Below are positions 17,604-26,590 of a stretch of DNA of 64,000 nucleotides, one piece after another (the stretch's first letter is position 1; every line of letters starts with the position of its first letter). Position numbers and translations under genes: made by a program. Location: assembly GCF_001870225.1 (NCBI RefSeq), contig NZ_CP017675.1, positions 1,415,699 to 1,479,698 on the forward strand, read 5' to 3'. The notes below the pieces were generated by a model. That model saw nothing but the letters and a program-made list of their open reading frames with translations, ran no database searches and had not been told where the DNA came from. The DNA is from Gloeomargarita lithophora Alchichica-D10. GTDB taxonomy: Bacteria; Cyanobacteriota; Cyanobacteriia; Gloeomargaritales; Gloeomargaritaceae.

Positions 17604-18317
17604 ATGGAGGCTAGTGTGTCCAAAGGAAACGCTATCGTGCCCCCTGTTCCCACCGTTGCTGATACCAAACGAGCTTTTTATCAACACCATCCCCGCCCTA
17701 TCCATTCGGTGTACCAACGGGTGATGGAGGAAATGTTGGTGGAAATGCACCTCCTGCAAGTCAATGCCGGGTTTCGCTATCACCCCTTGTACGCCCTGGG
17801 CGTGGTGACCAGTTTTGATACTTTGATGGCGTACTACACCCCGGTGGCGCATCGGGATTCAATTTTTCAAGCCCTGTGTCGGGCATTGGGTCACGACCCG
17901 GAGGTATTTCGCTCGGATGCCCAGCGGTGGCAAACCCTCGCCCAGGGGGACAGCGGCACCGCCTTACGGACGTGGTTCAGCCAGCCGGAGGCCACCCTAT
18001 CCGCCCATGACCCCCTGCAAATCGAACTGCAAAGCTGGTTGACTCCACCCGTGCCCAAGTACAGCCGTTTGGTGGGGATTGGGCTGTTGACCTTGGTGCA
18101 AAGGGTATTTCCCGATGGGGAGGAACAGTGGCCGACGGCGGTGCAAACCCTGACGCATACCTTGAACTTGAATGGGGAAAAAGTCGAGCGGGATTTAGAC
18201 CTATACCGCAGTACCTTAGAACGGCTCACCCAGGCGCAGGCGATGCTGGCGGACATTCTCAAGGGCGGCAAGGCCAAACAACCCACCTCAGCCCTACCGG
18301 AAGTCCCCGCTTCTTGA
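17604..18317 (+). CDS. thf1: Thf1 / Psb29, photosystem II repair protein
   Basis: 237 residues. The N-terminal [37 protein letters not shown] region (about 18-54) and [17 protein letters not shown] are diagnostic of Psb29/Thf1. The C-terminal helix from about 200 is charged and coiled. In cyanobacteria Psb29 binds FtsH2/FtsH3 and is needed for normal photosystem II repair and thylakoid formation. The ATG at 17604 is two bases after the aminotransferase stop, so the genes are likely co-transcribed. rbfA follows after 47 bases. Confidence 0.95.
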   Translation: MEASVSKGNAIVPPVPTVADTKRAFYQHHPRPIHSVYQRVMEEMLVEMHLLQVNAGFRYHPLYALGVVTSFDTLMAYYTPVAHRDSIFQALCRALGHDPEVFRSDAQRWQTLAQGDSGTALRTWFSQPEATLSAHDPLQIELQSWLTPPVPKYSRLVGIGLLTLVQRVFPDGEEQWPTAVQTLTHTLNLNGEKVERDLDLYRSTLERLTQAQAMLADILKGGKAKQPTSALPEVPAS

Positions 18318-18364
18318 GGTTGGGGCGATTCGTCAGCGCAATTTTTAAGAGGAGAACCGCATTT

Positions 18365-18745
18365 ATGGCTACCAGTCGCCGGGTCGAACGGGTTGCAGAA
18401 CTGATTAAACGGGAAATCAGCCAACTCCTGCTCAGTGGCATCAAGGATGACCGGGTCGGGCAGGGTCTCGTCAGCGTCACCGCCGTGGAAGTCTCCGGGG
18501 ATTTGCAACACGCCCAGGTCTATGTCAGTATTTACGGTTCCCCGGAGGTGCGGGCACAAACCATGGCGGGACTAGCATCCGCCACCGGCTATGTGCGGGC
18601 GGTGCTGGGGCAACGGATGCGCCTGCGCCATACCCCGGAGGTGGTCTTTCGGGAGGATACCTCCCTGGAGCGAGGCAGTCGGGTGATCGCCCTGTTGAAC
18701 CAAATCCGGCAGAATCACCCCGCCGAAGAGGGGGAGTCCAATTAA
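18365..18745 (+). CDS. rbfA: Ribosome-binding factor A
   Basis: 126 residues from ATG 18365, preceded by an AAGAGGAGAA ribosome site. RbfA binds the 30S subunit and helps maturation of the 16S rRNA 5' end. The KH-like fold signature is present: [19 protein letters not shown] (4-22), [21 protein letters not shown] (about 37-57), and the terminal [21 protein letters not shown] (about 83-103). Length is normal. An upstream extension of the frame to 18128 lies inside thf1 and was not used. Confidence 0.96.
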   Translation: MATSRRVERVAELIKREISQLLLSGIKDDRVGQGLVSVTAVEVSGDLQHAQVYVSIYGSPEVRAQTMAGLASATGYVRAVLGQRMRLRHTPEVVFREDTSLERGSRVIALLNQIRQNHPAEEGESN

Positions 18746-18770
18746 ATCTACTCAAACCGAATGGCAATCC

Positions 18771-19610
18771 CTACAACTCCTGCATTTCAATCTGATAAGC
18801 CAAATCGCTGGTCACCCCCGGCGTGAGAATTTGTCCCATGATAGGTAGGGTGTCCTGGGGATGGGGTCGGGCAGTCAAGGCCACATACCGATCATTCACC
18901 GCCAACCCCTGGGTCGGGTCATAGCCCCGCCAACCGCCCCCCGGCAGATAAACCTCCGCCCAGGCGTGCAGGTGCCGGTGTTGCCAATCCGGGTCACCCG
19001 CATGATAACCACTCACAAACCGAGCCGCCAGCCCCACCGCCCGACAAACCGCCATAAATAAAACCGTCAAATCCCGACAGGCACCCCGCCGCCTTTGCCA
19101 GGTGATGCCCGCAGGCCAGGGTGCCCCCGTAGGACGAACCAGGTAAGTACATTCCTGGTAAATCGTCTGGTTCAATTGGTTAAGAAAAGTCAACACCTGC
19201 CCCTCTGTCGCCACCCACAATTCCTGCGCCCAAGTCGTGGCCGTTGGGTCAGCGGGAACATCCCAATAGGGGCGCAATTCCTGAGCCAAACCCTGGGGAT
19301 AATTCACCGGTAAATCCACCGCCCAGGGAGCCAACATAAAATCAAAGGGGTTTTCCCGGTGGGTAACCACCACCGTTGTCATCTGAATTTCCCAGTGGCG
19401 CATGGGTTGACTAAAAAGCACCTGTACTTCCGTACTGCCATCTATCGCCAGATTTTGGTAATGACGCTGGGGTGGCGGGTCAAGGGTCAAATCATACGTC
19501 TGCACCGTTTGGGTGCTATCACATCGGGGGTGCAAACGCAGCACCTGGGGCGACAACTGCACCGGCTCCGGGTAGGTATAGCGTAAACGATGGCGAATTT
19601 GGTAACGCAT
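18771..19610 (-). CDS. Transglutaminase-like cysteine peptidase family protein
   Basis: 279 residues from ATG 19610 (MRYQIRHRLRYTYPEPV), the usual start of the family; a longer frame to 19667 is not conserved in pattern. An N-terminal beta domain (about 1-120) precedes the transglutaminase core with the triad visible as RGACRDLTVLFMAVCR (Cys), HLHAWAEVYLPGGGW (His) and YDPTQG (Asp). No signal peptide, so it is cytosolic. In other bacteria such proteins occur with alpha-E and circularly permuted ATP-grasp genes; those partners are not seen here. Divergent from the VWA gene. Confidence 0.88.
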   Translation of the reverse strand: MRYQIRHRLRYTYPEPVQLSPQVLRLHPRCDSTQTVQTYDLTLDPPPQRHYQNLAIDGSTEVQVLFSQPMRHWEIQMTTVVVTHRENPFDFMLAPWAVDLPVNYPQGLAQELRPYWDVPADPTATTWAQELWVATEGQVLTFLNQLNQTIYQECTYLVRPTGAPWPAGITWQRRRGACRDLTVLFMAVCRAVGLAARFVSGYHAGDPDWQHRHLHAWAEVYLPGGGWRGYDPTQGLAVNDRYVALTARPHPQDTLPIMGQILTPGVTSDLAYQIEMQEL

Positions 19611-19669
19611 GAATCGGGGCAAGGCTTTTGCTACAGTATGCAGGGAATGGAATACTTTACAGGTCAATC

Positions 19670-21367
19670 ATGGGACAACACCGGTGGCTGGGGTGGAGTG
19701 CGGGACTGGCTCTCCTGGTAGGAGGATGTGATTTTAGTGCCAATTTTGACAATACCCCGGCCTTGGAAGTCAAACTTTTGTTTGGCAGTGCCCTCAAGGA
19801 ATTTTGTGCCCAAGCCGTGCCCCAATTCAACCAACAAAATCCCAAACTGGCCGATGGCACCCGCTTCCAAATTACCTGCACCACCCTGGGGACGGGGGAT
19901 GTGGTGACCCAGGTGGTGAATTTGGCGCAACAATGGCAACAGGGGCAGATCAAGGCAGATAACCCGGAATTTCCCACCCTCATTTCCCTGGATGGGGATA
20001 TTTACCATAGCCAGCTCATCTACCGCCTGGAACAGCTATTTCCAGGTAAAAATTATATCCCCGCCATTACCACCGCCCCCCTAATGGCCTATAGCCCGAT
20101 GGTATTTATGGTGCCCAGCCAGGTGGCCGATAGTTTGAAAAATGTGAACTCGGTTTATCAAAAAATCCTGCCCGCCGCTACTTTTCAAGCCATTGACCCC
20201 CAAGCACCCCCGTTAAAGATTTTCTTTGTCCAAACCGCCCCCACCCGCTCCAACTCCGGTTTGCAAACCCTGGTCACCCAATTTGCGGAAGTGTCCGGCA
20301 AACCCCCGGAGCAAATGACCATCAAGGAGGTGCAAACCTACCTGCCCCAGGTGCAAAAAATCCAGGCCAAGGTCACCCGTTATGGCGTTTCCACCGGGAG
20401 CCTGGCGCGGGACATGGTGAAGTACGGTCCGTTTTGGGCTTCCATCGGCTCGGTTTACGAATCGGCGGTGATCGAAGCCAACCAAAAGGCCACCCCCGGC
20501 CAGACCCGTTATGTCGCCATTTATCCCAAGGCCACCTTTACGTCCAATATGCGGGCGATCCTGCCCAGTGCCCCCTGGGTCAGCCCCCAGGAACGGGAAG
20601 CCGCCGAGCAGGTGATGGCATTTCTGCGCTCCCCACCCACCCAGGAATTGGCCGCCGGGTTGGGCTTGCGTCCCGGTGTCCCCGGTGTGTCCCTGGGAAG
20701 CCAATTTACCCCCAGCAATGGCGTACAGCCCCAACCCACCTTTGACTCCCTACGCCCGCCTGCCCCGGAGGTGGTCGCCACGATGCTCCAAGCCTGGGAA
20801 CAGGTAGCCAAAAAGCCCTCGCGAGTGGTGGTGGTGGTGGATGATTCCGGCTCCATGCGGGGGCAAAAACTGGCCGCCGTGCAACAGTCCCTCTACAGCT
20901 ACATCAACAACCTGCGACCCCAGGATGAACTGGCCTTGATTCGCTTTAGTTCCCAGGTGGATGCCCCCATCTCCATCCAGGGGACTGCCGCCGGGAAACA
21001 ACAGGGCTTGGCATTTGTAAATAACCTCCGGGCACAGGGAGCCACCCTGCTCTACGATGCCACCCTCGCCGCCCAGACCTGGTTGCGCCAAAACCTGCGC
21101 CCCGGTGCCATCAATGCGGTGGTAGTCCTGACCGATGGGGAGGACTCCGGCTCCCGAATCAGATTGCCCCAACTGGAGCAAACCCTGCGGCAAAGCGGCC
21201 TGAATACCGATGAACGGATCAGCTTTTTCACCATCGGCTATGGCAATGAAGGCGAATTTAATCCCCAAGCTTTGCAACGCATTGCCACCATCAACGGCGG
21301 TTATTACAAACAGGGAAAACCAGAAACCATTGCCAATGTGATGGCCGACTTGCAGTTAGAGTTTTAG
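19670..21367 (+). CDS. Lipoprotein with solute-binding-like region fused to a VWA domain
   Basis: 565 residues from ATG 19670. The signal MGQHRWLGWSAGLALLVGGC ends with a lipobox Cys20. Residues about 30-370 look like a class of periplasmic binding protein (VKLLFGSALKEFCAQ, ATFTSNMRAILPSAPWVS, MAFLRSPPTQELAAGLGLRPG), similar to substrate-binding proteins related to molybdate/phosphate receptors. About 383-565 is a von Willebrand A domain with a complete MIDAS: DDSGSM (about 390-395), a Thr near GATLLYD and TDGEDSG. The combination suggests an extracytoplasmic adhesion or metal-dependent assembly protein. Its stop TAG includes the first G of repeat copy D. Confidence 0.8.
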   Translation: MGQHRWLGWSAGLALLVGGCDFSANFDNTPALEVKLLFGSALKEFCAQAVPQFNQQNPKLADGTRFQITCTTLGTGDVVTQVVNLAQQWQQGQIKADNPEFPTLISLDGDIYHSQLIYRLEQLFPGKNYIPAITTAPLMAYSPMVFMVPSQVADSLKNVNSVYQKILPAATFQAIDPQAPPLKIFFVQTAPTRSNSGLQTLVTQFAEVSGKPPEQMTIKEVQTYLPQVQKIQAKVTRYGVSTGSLARDMVKYGPFWASIGSVYESAVIEANQKATPGQTRYVAIYPKATFTSNMRAILPSAPWVSPQEREAAEQVMAFLRSPPTQELAAGLGLRPGVPGVSLGSQFTPSNGVQPQPTFDSLRPPAPEVVATMLQAWEQVAKKPSRVVVVVDDSGSMRGQKLAAVQQSLYSYINNLRPQDELALIRFSSQVDAPISIQGTAAGKQQGLAFVNNLRAQGATLLYDATLAAQTWLRQNLRPGAINAVVVLTDGEDSGSRIRLPQLEQTLRQSGLNTDERISFFTIGYGNEGEFNPQALQRIATINGGYYKQGKPETIANVMADLQLEF

Positions 21368-21476
21368 GACACCTCTAAAAATAGGTCGCAGGGGCGTAGC
21401 CCCCGGACTTGGTTCCCCTGAATATAAGGCTTCTGGCAAGATGATTCTCTGTCGTTGCCAATAGATAGAGGTGCCC
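21367..21476 (+). repeat. Dispersed MITE-like repeat, copy D (110 bp, perfect 4-bp target duplication)
   Basis: 110 bases with inverted ends GGACACCTCTA and TAGAGGTGCCC (one mismatch). Flanks TTTA on both sides (21363-21366 and 21477-21480) form a perfect 4-bp duplication. Inside are AAAATAGGTCGCAGGGGCG, the hairpin arm GCCCCCGG, and ACTTGGTTCCCCTGAATAT. The first G completes the stop codon of the VWA gene. This is the clearest complete copy. Confidence 0.88.
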
Positions 21477-21520
21477 TTTAGAATGTTTTTATTATTACAG
21501 TTCAGTTTTGGGGTGAGGGG

Positions 21521-22642
21521 ATGCACATTGCCTGGTTGGGAAAAAAATCACCCTTTTGTGGAAATGTCACCTACAGTCGGGAAGTGACCAATGCCCTGCG
21601 GGATCGGGGGTATCAGGTAAGTTTTTTGCATTTCGCCGCCAATACCCAACAGGATTCGGCCCAGGAATTTTCCCTCCCCTGTCTCTACAAATCCCAAATT
21701 TATACCCTCCCCAGCCCCGGAGCCAACCAGACCCTGTTGCGGACGTTACGCAAACTGCGCCCGGACGTGGTACACGCCTCGCTGACCCTATCGCCAATGG
21801 ATTTCAGCCTGCCGGAAATCTGTGCCGAATTAAACCTACCGCTGATCGCCACGTTTCACCCAGCCTTCGCCGCCCGGGGGTTGAATTTCGCCTCCAGCAC
21901 CCAGTTTTTGACCTATCAACTCTACGCCCCCTGCTTGAGCAATTACGACCGGGTAATCGTATTTTCCCACCTGCAACAGGAGCTACTCGTGCGCCTGGGG
22001 GTGCCCCTGGAACGGCTGTGTGTCATTCCCAATGGGGTGGATACGGAACGCTATTGCCCCGGCTGGAGCAACCTCAAAAGCGAACTCCATGCCGATTGCA
22101 TTTTTATTTACCAGGGGCGCATGGCCTTGGAAAAAAATGTGGAGGCGCTTTTGCAAGCCTGGAAACGCTCGGAAATGGGCAGTCAGGCCAAATTGCTCAT
22201 GGTGGGCAATGGCCCCCTGGCGGCGAGTTTAATGAACCATTACGGCCCGGAGCAAGGGGTGCTGTGGCTGGGGTTTGTGGCGCAGGAACGGGAGCGGGTG
22301 CGGCTATTGCAGGGGGCCGATGTGTATGTCCTGCCCTCGTTGGTGGAAGGGTTGTCCCTGTCTTTGCTAGAAGCGATGGCCTGCGGGTTGGCCTGTGTCG
22401 CCACGGATGCGGGAGCCGACGGGGAAGTGCTGGAACGGGGCGCAGGCATTATCCTCTCGGCGCAGGGGGTAGCGACCCAACTCCGCACCCTTTTGCCCAT
22501 GCTGGCTGAGCAGGCGGAATTTCGCCGAATTTTGGGCACCAAAGCCCGCCAACGGGTCTTGGAACGCTACACCCTCAACCGCAATTTAGCCCTGCTGGAA
22601 ACCCTCTATGCGGAAACCGCCCGCCCCGTCTATTCCCGCTGA
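21521..22642 (+). CDS. Glycosyltransferase family 4
   Basis: 373 residues, GT-B fold. The N-terminal half starts MHIAWLGKKSPFCGNVTYSREV; the donor-binding half has NGVDTERY (about 172-179), YQGRMALEKNVEALL, and the GT4 EGLSLSLLEAMACGL motif (about 275-290), whose first Glu normally contacts the nucleotide-sugar. No membrane segment. Acceptor and sugar are not predictable; possible roles are envelope polysaccharide or glycolipid synthesis. Its last 35 bases overlap rsmB in another frame. Confidence 0.88.
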   Translation: MHIAWLGKKSPFCGNVTYSREVTNALRDRGYQVSFLHFAANTQQDSAQEFSLPCLYKSQIYTLPSPGANQTLLRTLRKLRPDVVHASLTLSPMDFSLPEICAELNLPLIATFHPAFAARGLNFASSTQFLTYQLYAPCLSNYDRVIVFSHLQQELLVRLGVPLERLCVIPNGVDTERYCPGWSNLKSELHADCIFIYQGRMALEKNVEALLQAWKRSEMGSQAKLLMVGNGPLAASLMNHYGPEQGVLWLGFVAQERERVRLLQGADVYVLPSLVEGLSLSLLEAMACGLACVATDAGADGEVLERGAGIILSAQGVATQLRTLLPMLAEQAEFRRILGTKARQRVLERYTLNRNLALLETLYAETARPVYSR

Positions 22643-23969
22643 TCCTCGCCATCTGGCTTGGCTGGCTCTGGGGGAACTATCTGCGGGACAAACTACAGAT
22701 AATATATTAACAAAATACTTAACTGACGAGGTAACGGCACCCGACCGGCGATTACTCATGGAATTGGTGTGTGGGGGAACCCGACAGCGGGGATTTTTGA
22801 ATGCCATGATTGACCAATGGGTGCCCCGGTCGCCGCCAGTGTCGGTGCGATTGTTATTACAGTTGGGCTTGTACCAGCTACACTTTTGCCAGCAAATTCC
22901 TGATTTTGCCGCCGTGGATACCACCGTGCGCTTAGCTCGGCATACAGGGCATGACAAGGGGGCAGGTCTGGTGAATGCCGTCCTGCGAAAATATTTACGC
23001 ATCGTGGGCGAGCATCCCCGGCGATTTCCTTTAGAATTACCGGCTGAACCCGCCCCGGCGCTGGCATTGCGGTACAGTTTTCCCGTACAACTGATCCAAA
23101 ATTGGCTGGCTCAGGTGGGGTTGGCGGAAACTGAAAAATTGTGTCACTGGTTGAATCAATCCCCAATGATTTACCTGCGGGTGAATCCCCTGCGGACAAG
23201 TGTTTCTGGCGTATTACAGGAATTTCAGCGGTGGCAAATCCCGGCGGTGGCGGTGCCCCATCTGTCCCAGGGGGTCAAGGTTACCGGTGGCGGGCGGGTG
23301 ACGGACTGGCCGGGGTTTCGGGAGGGGCATTGGCTGGTGCAGGATGCCAGTGCCCAATGGGTGAGCCAGATTCTCGACCCGCAACCGGGGGAGACGGTGA
23401 TGGATGCCTGTGCCGCCCCTGGGGGTAAGACTACCCATATCGCCGAATTGATGGGGGATCGGGGCACGGTCTGGGCGAGTGATGTCAGTGCCCAACGGTT
23501 AGGTCAACTGCAAGAAAATATCCAGCGGCTGGGATTGGCTTCGATCCAGATCAGAACCGGGGATGCCCGCCTATTTAGGGATTGGCAGGGGGTGGCGGAT
23601 CGGGTATTGTTGGATGTGCCCTGTAGTGGCTGGGGAACCTTGCATCGCCATCCTGAAGCCCGCTGGCGGTCGGAAATGCAGGATTTATCTTATTTAATCC
23701 AAAAGCAACAGGAATTACTGCAAATAGCGGCCACCTGGGTCAAACCGGGGGGGATTTTGGTCTATGCCACCTGCACGTTGAATCCGGCGGAAAATCTCCA
23801 GCAAATTCATACCTTTTTAGCCCAGCATCCCAGTTGGGCGGTGCTACCCCCAACCATTCACCCGGCACTAGCCTCTGCCGTTGACCCCCAAACCCACACC
23901 GTTACCTTTTGGCCGCAGAGACACGACATGGATGGTTTTTTTGTCGCCAAATTAGGTTTATCCCCTTAG
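22608..23969 (+). CDS. rsmB: 16S rRNA m5C967 methyltransferase RsmB
   Basis: 453 residues. The N-terminal NusB-like helical domain (about 10-145; LTDEVTAPDRRLLMELVCGGTRQRGFLNAMI) is fused to a SAM-dependent methyltransferase. Motifs: VQDASAQWVSQILDPQPGETVMDACAAPGGKTTHIAEL (about 243-280), VLLDVPCSGWGTLHRHPEARW with the PCSG catalytic Cys (about 330-350), and LVYATCTLNPAEN with the second Cys. It makes m5C967 in 16S rRNA. ATG 22608 lies within the glycosyltransferase gene, implying coupled translation. Confidence 0.95.
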   Translation: MRKPPAPSIPADPRHLAWLALGELSAGQTTDNILTKYLTDEVTAPDRRLLMELVCGGTRQRGFLNAMIDQWVPRSPPVSVRLLLQLGLYQLHFCQQIPDFAAVDTTVRLARHTGHDKGAGLVNAVLRKYLRIVGEHPRRFPLELPAEPAPALALRYSFPVQLIQNWLAQVGLAETEKLCHWLNQSPMIYLRVNPLRTSVSGVLQEFQRWQIPAVAVPHLSQGVKVTGGGRVTDWPGFREGHWLVQDASAQWVSQILDPQPGETVMDACAAPGGKTTHIAELMGDRGTVWASDVSAQRLGQLQENIQRLGLASIQIRTGDARLFRDWQGVADRVLLDVPCSGWGTLHRHPEARWRSEMQDLSYLIQKQQELLQIAATWVKPGGILVYATCTLNPAENLQQIHTFLAQHPSWAVLPPTIHPALASAVDPQTHTVTFWPQRHDMDGFFVAKLGLSP

Positions 23970-24011
23970 CCCCAACCGTTATACTACAGGGGCACCCGGC
24001 ACCCAATTCCC

Positions 24012-25223
24012 ATGAGTAGCCATTTGAGCCAGACGCATCCTTCCCAATGGCAGGGTTATACCCCGCTGACCACTGATGCGGCCTGGGAGGATGAATCCTA
24101 CGTTGACTATTACTACGATGATCCGGGGGATATGCCCGGCACCCTCACCATTGACCCGGAAGCCCCGCCGCCGGAATTGGTTTTGATTGATTATGGCTCC
24201 CACCATGCCACCCGGCAACCCCTGACCCGCCCCCAGGAATGTATCCCGTATATGGATAGTCAATCGGTTTCCTGGTTGGATGTCCAAGGGTTGGGTTCTG
24301 AGGACATTTTGCAGGAATTGGGGCAGGTTTTTCGTCTGCATCCATTGACCTTAGAAGATATAGTCAATGTGCCCCAACGTCCCAAGGTAGAGCAATATCC
24401 GGATCATATTTTGTTAATTGCCCGCATGGTCACCCCTAGGGAGGTGGGGTATGGATTTGATACGGAGCAGGTGAGTTTTATTCTAGGTTCTAGTGGCTAT
24501 TTGCTCACCGTCCAAGAAGAGGGGGAACATGACACCTTTGCCTCGGTGCGGGAGCGGATTCGGGTAGGGAAAGGCATGATTCGAAATTATGGGGCGGATT
24601 ATCTTACCTATGCGCTTTTGGACACGATTGTGGATGGATTTTTCCCGGTTTTAGAACTATATGGGGAGCGGTTAGAAGAATTGGAAGATGAAGTGGTAAT
24701 CAATCCCACCCGCACCACCCTGGCGGAAATTCATCAACTGAAACGGGATTTACTCAGTTTGCGGCGGCTGATTTGGCCTTTGCGGGATGCGGTAAATGTG
24801 CTAATTCGGGATGCGGGGGACTTTTTTGGGGCGGAAGTGCGGGTGTATTTACGGGATTGTTATGACCATACGGTGCAGGTGATGGATATTGTGGAAACCT
24901 ATCGGGAAGTGGCTTCCAGTTTGATGGATGTTTATCTATCGGCGATTGGCAATAAGATGAATGAAATTATGAAATTTCTCACGGTTATTTCTACCATTTT
25001 TATCCCTTTGACTTTTATCGCCGGGGTGTATGGGATGAATTTTGCCCCGGACAAATCCCCCTGGAATATGCCAGAATTGGATTGGTATTGGGGGTATCCC
25101 TTTGCTTTGGGCTTGATGGCGGTGATTGCGGTGGCGTTAATTATCTTTTTCAAACGCCGGGGCTGGTTTGATAATTTTTCCCTGGTGATCACGGATCGAG
25201 TTGACGGCAATCCCCGGCTTTAA
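24012..25223 (+). CDS. corA: CorA-type magnesium/cobalt channel
   Basis: 403 residues. CorA is a pentameric divalent-cation channel in the cytoplasmic membrane. The large N-terminal cytosolic domain (about 1-330) contains LHPLTLEDIVNVPQRPKVEQY and a long stalk helix (LAEIHQLKRDLLSLRRLIWPLRD). Two C-terminal membrane helices follow, with the signature YGMNF (about 339-343) at the pore mouth. The C-terminal tail FFKRRGWFDNF is basic. The first 60 residues are acidic and probably not conserved. A single-gene unit. Confidence 0.95.
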   Translation: MSSHLSQTHPSQWQGYTPLTTDAAWEDESYVDYYYDDPGDMPGTLTIDPEAPPPELVLIDYGSHHATRQPLTRPQECIPYMDSQSVSWLDVQGLGSEDILQELGQVFRLHPLTLEDIVNVPQRPKVEQYPDHILLIARMVTPREVGYGFDTEQVSFILGSSGYLLTVQEEGEHDTFASVRERIRVGKGMIRNYGADYLTYALLDTIVDGFFPVLELYGERLEELEDEVVINPTRTTLAEIHQLKRDLLSLRRLIWPLRDAVNVLIRDAGDFFGAEVRVYLRDCYDHTVQVMDIVETYREVASSLMDVYLSAIGNKMNEIMKFLTVISTIFIPLTFIAGVYGMNFAPDKSPWNMPELDWYWGYPFALGLMAVIAVALIIFFKRRGWFDNFSLVITDRVDGNPRL

Positions 25224-25269
25224 TGGATCAACCCGGGGGGACAGTTCCGATTACTTTGGAGGCCACAAA

Positions 25270-25341
25270 TGCACGAGGAGGGAATTGAACCCACATACCG
25301 GCGATTATGAGTCGCTTGCCTTACCAGTCGGCCACTCGTGC
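25270..25341 (-). tRNA. trnI(CAU): tRNA-Ile(CAU), lysidine-type
   Basis: The minus strand folds as a tRNA: acceptor GCACGAG pairs with CTCGTGC, D arm GCC...GGC, anticodon loop CTCATAA (anticodon CAU), T loop GGTTCAATTCC. CCA is not encoded. The body (TGGCCGACTGGTAAGGC, ACTCATAAT) resembles chloroplast trnI-CAU rather than elongator tRNA-Met, so it is probably the isoleucine tRNA whose C34 is modified to lysidine by TilS. An elongator Met identity is the alternative. Confidence 0.82.
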
Positions 25342-25379
25342 GGACTGATACAATAGTGTAGGTGATCTTAACTAAAGTC

Positions 25380-26057
25380 ATGGTGCAGTCAAAACCGTGG
25401 ATAGGCGTGATTACCCTGGGCTTTATGGGGCTTGCCCTCGTTGCTGGTGGGGTGGCGGGCTGGTTGGGGCATCGCATTGGCCAGTCAGCGTTGAGCAAAG
25501 TCCGGCAACCCGTTCTTAGTCCTGCTGCCACCAATACTAATGACAACCCAGAACCGTTTCGGTTACTGACCGAAGATGCGGTCATCCAACAGGTCGAGGT
25601 GCTGATGGGCACAAGCCAAGTCACACCCACTGCCCCAACAGCGGTGCGCCCCGACCCCAATATCCGTTTACCGTTGATGGCGGTTCAGGAGGGGGGGGTG
25701 TATCTCGCCCTGGAGCAGGTGGAAGCGATTGGCAATCAGGCGGTGCTGGTACTGCGGCTTCAGAATGAACGGGCGGTAGCGGTACAGTTGCAACGACAAT
25801 TTTTGGTGCGGGATGACCAGGGGAATATCTTAGAGGCGGAAATCGAGGGTTTGCCGGTACAGTTGGCGCCGGGGAATCAAGCGACGGCGATTCGGGTGAA
25901 GCTCCCGGTGGGTTTGCGTAAAGTCCGGGTGGGACTCACGGAGGCGGGTCAAACCATCCCCTTTATTGAAATGCGGGACATTGCTTTGGAGCAGGCCCAA
26001 CCCACCCCCACCCCTCAAGTCTCCCCCAGCCCTGCGCCGGTTGATCCGATTAACTAG
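25380..26057 (+). CDS. Hypothetical membrane-anchored protein with beta-rich domain
   Basis: 225 residues from ATG 25380; an in-frame GTG at 25362 is possible. One N-terminal helix (GVITLGFMGLALVAGGVAGWLG, about 8-29), a polar linker, then a beta-rich region (about 95-205: PLMAVQEGGVYLALEQVEAIGNQAVLVLRLQN; FLVRDDQGNILEAE) and a proline-rich tail (PTPTPQVSPSPAP). The beta region resembles DUF4352-like immunoglobulin folds only loosely. I do not recognise the family. It is probably anchored with the beta domain outside the cytoplasm. Confidence 0.55.
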   Translation: MVQSKPWIGVITLGFMGLALVAGGVAGWLGHRIGQSALSKVRQPVLSPAATNTNDNPEPFRLLTEDAVIQQVEVLMGTSQVTPTAPTAVRPDPNIRLPLMAVQEGGVYLALEQVEAIGNQAVLVLRLQNERAVAVQLQRQFLVRDDQGNILEAEIEGLPVQLAPGNQATAIRVKLPVGLRKVRVGLTEAGQTIPFIEMRDIALEQAQPTPTPQVSPSPAPVDPIN

Positions 26058-26590
26058 ATTAACTACAGCCTTTTTCACGCTGATGGGGACGGGCAAGGGG
26101 CTTAAACCCGTTGTTTTATACCAATGCACCAAAATCAGACAACACATTCACCAAAAGGGTCGCAGGGCGTAGTCCCGCATTGGGTTTTATGTGAAGACAA
26201 CATTTAGAGAACTGGTATTATAGCTAAACACGTAAAGGTTGACATAATAACATGGGTCGCAGGGCACCGCCCCGCATTGGTTTTCCGAAATCTTGAGACG
26301 ACAACCTTACCCTACTTAGCTATAGAACAGTGGTCGCAGGGGCACCGCCCCGCATTGGTTTTCCGAAATCTTGAGACGACAACCTTACTCTACTTAGCTA
26401 TAACATGGGTCGCAGGGCACCGCCCCGCATTGGTTTTCCGAAATCTTGAGACGACAACCTTACCCTACTTAGCTATAGAACAGTGGTCGCAGGGGCACCG
26501 CCCCCGGACTTGGTTCTTCTGAATTTCTGTTCCCTAATCAGATGGGATTGCTATATAACTATAATTTCAATCGAATTTCAGTCGGATGCC
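26058..26590. repeat. 533-base intergenic region with a tandem array of a 75-78-bp unit related to the dispersed repeat
   Basis: The region holds no credible gene. Units start with TGGGTCGCAGGGCACCGCC-type sequence: U1 26253-26330 (78), U2 26331-26405 (75), U3 26406-26483 (78), then a partial unit from 26484 to about 26550 that reverts to the dispersed-repeat core (CCCCCGGACTTGG). A diverged unit lies at about 26158-26252. U1 and U3 are nearly identical, including CTATAGAACAG ends, so the array may have expanded as a 153-base pair of units. The repeat sequence is free of stops in one frame but has no coding character. Confidence 0.85.

Noticed and set aside
21556..22509. Long 317-residue open frame inside the glycosyltransferase gene
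   Set aside because: Shadow frame of the GT4 gene; no conserved motif.
26277..26522. 81-residue frame built of three nearly identical repeats
   Set aside because: It is the tandem 75-78-bp DNA repeat read in one frame, without a ribosome site or coding signal.
26253..26550. Possible CRISPR array
   Set aside because: The near-identical unit is 75-78 bp without short unique spacers between repeats; no cas genes are present.
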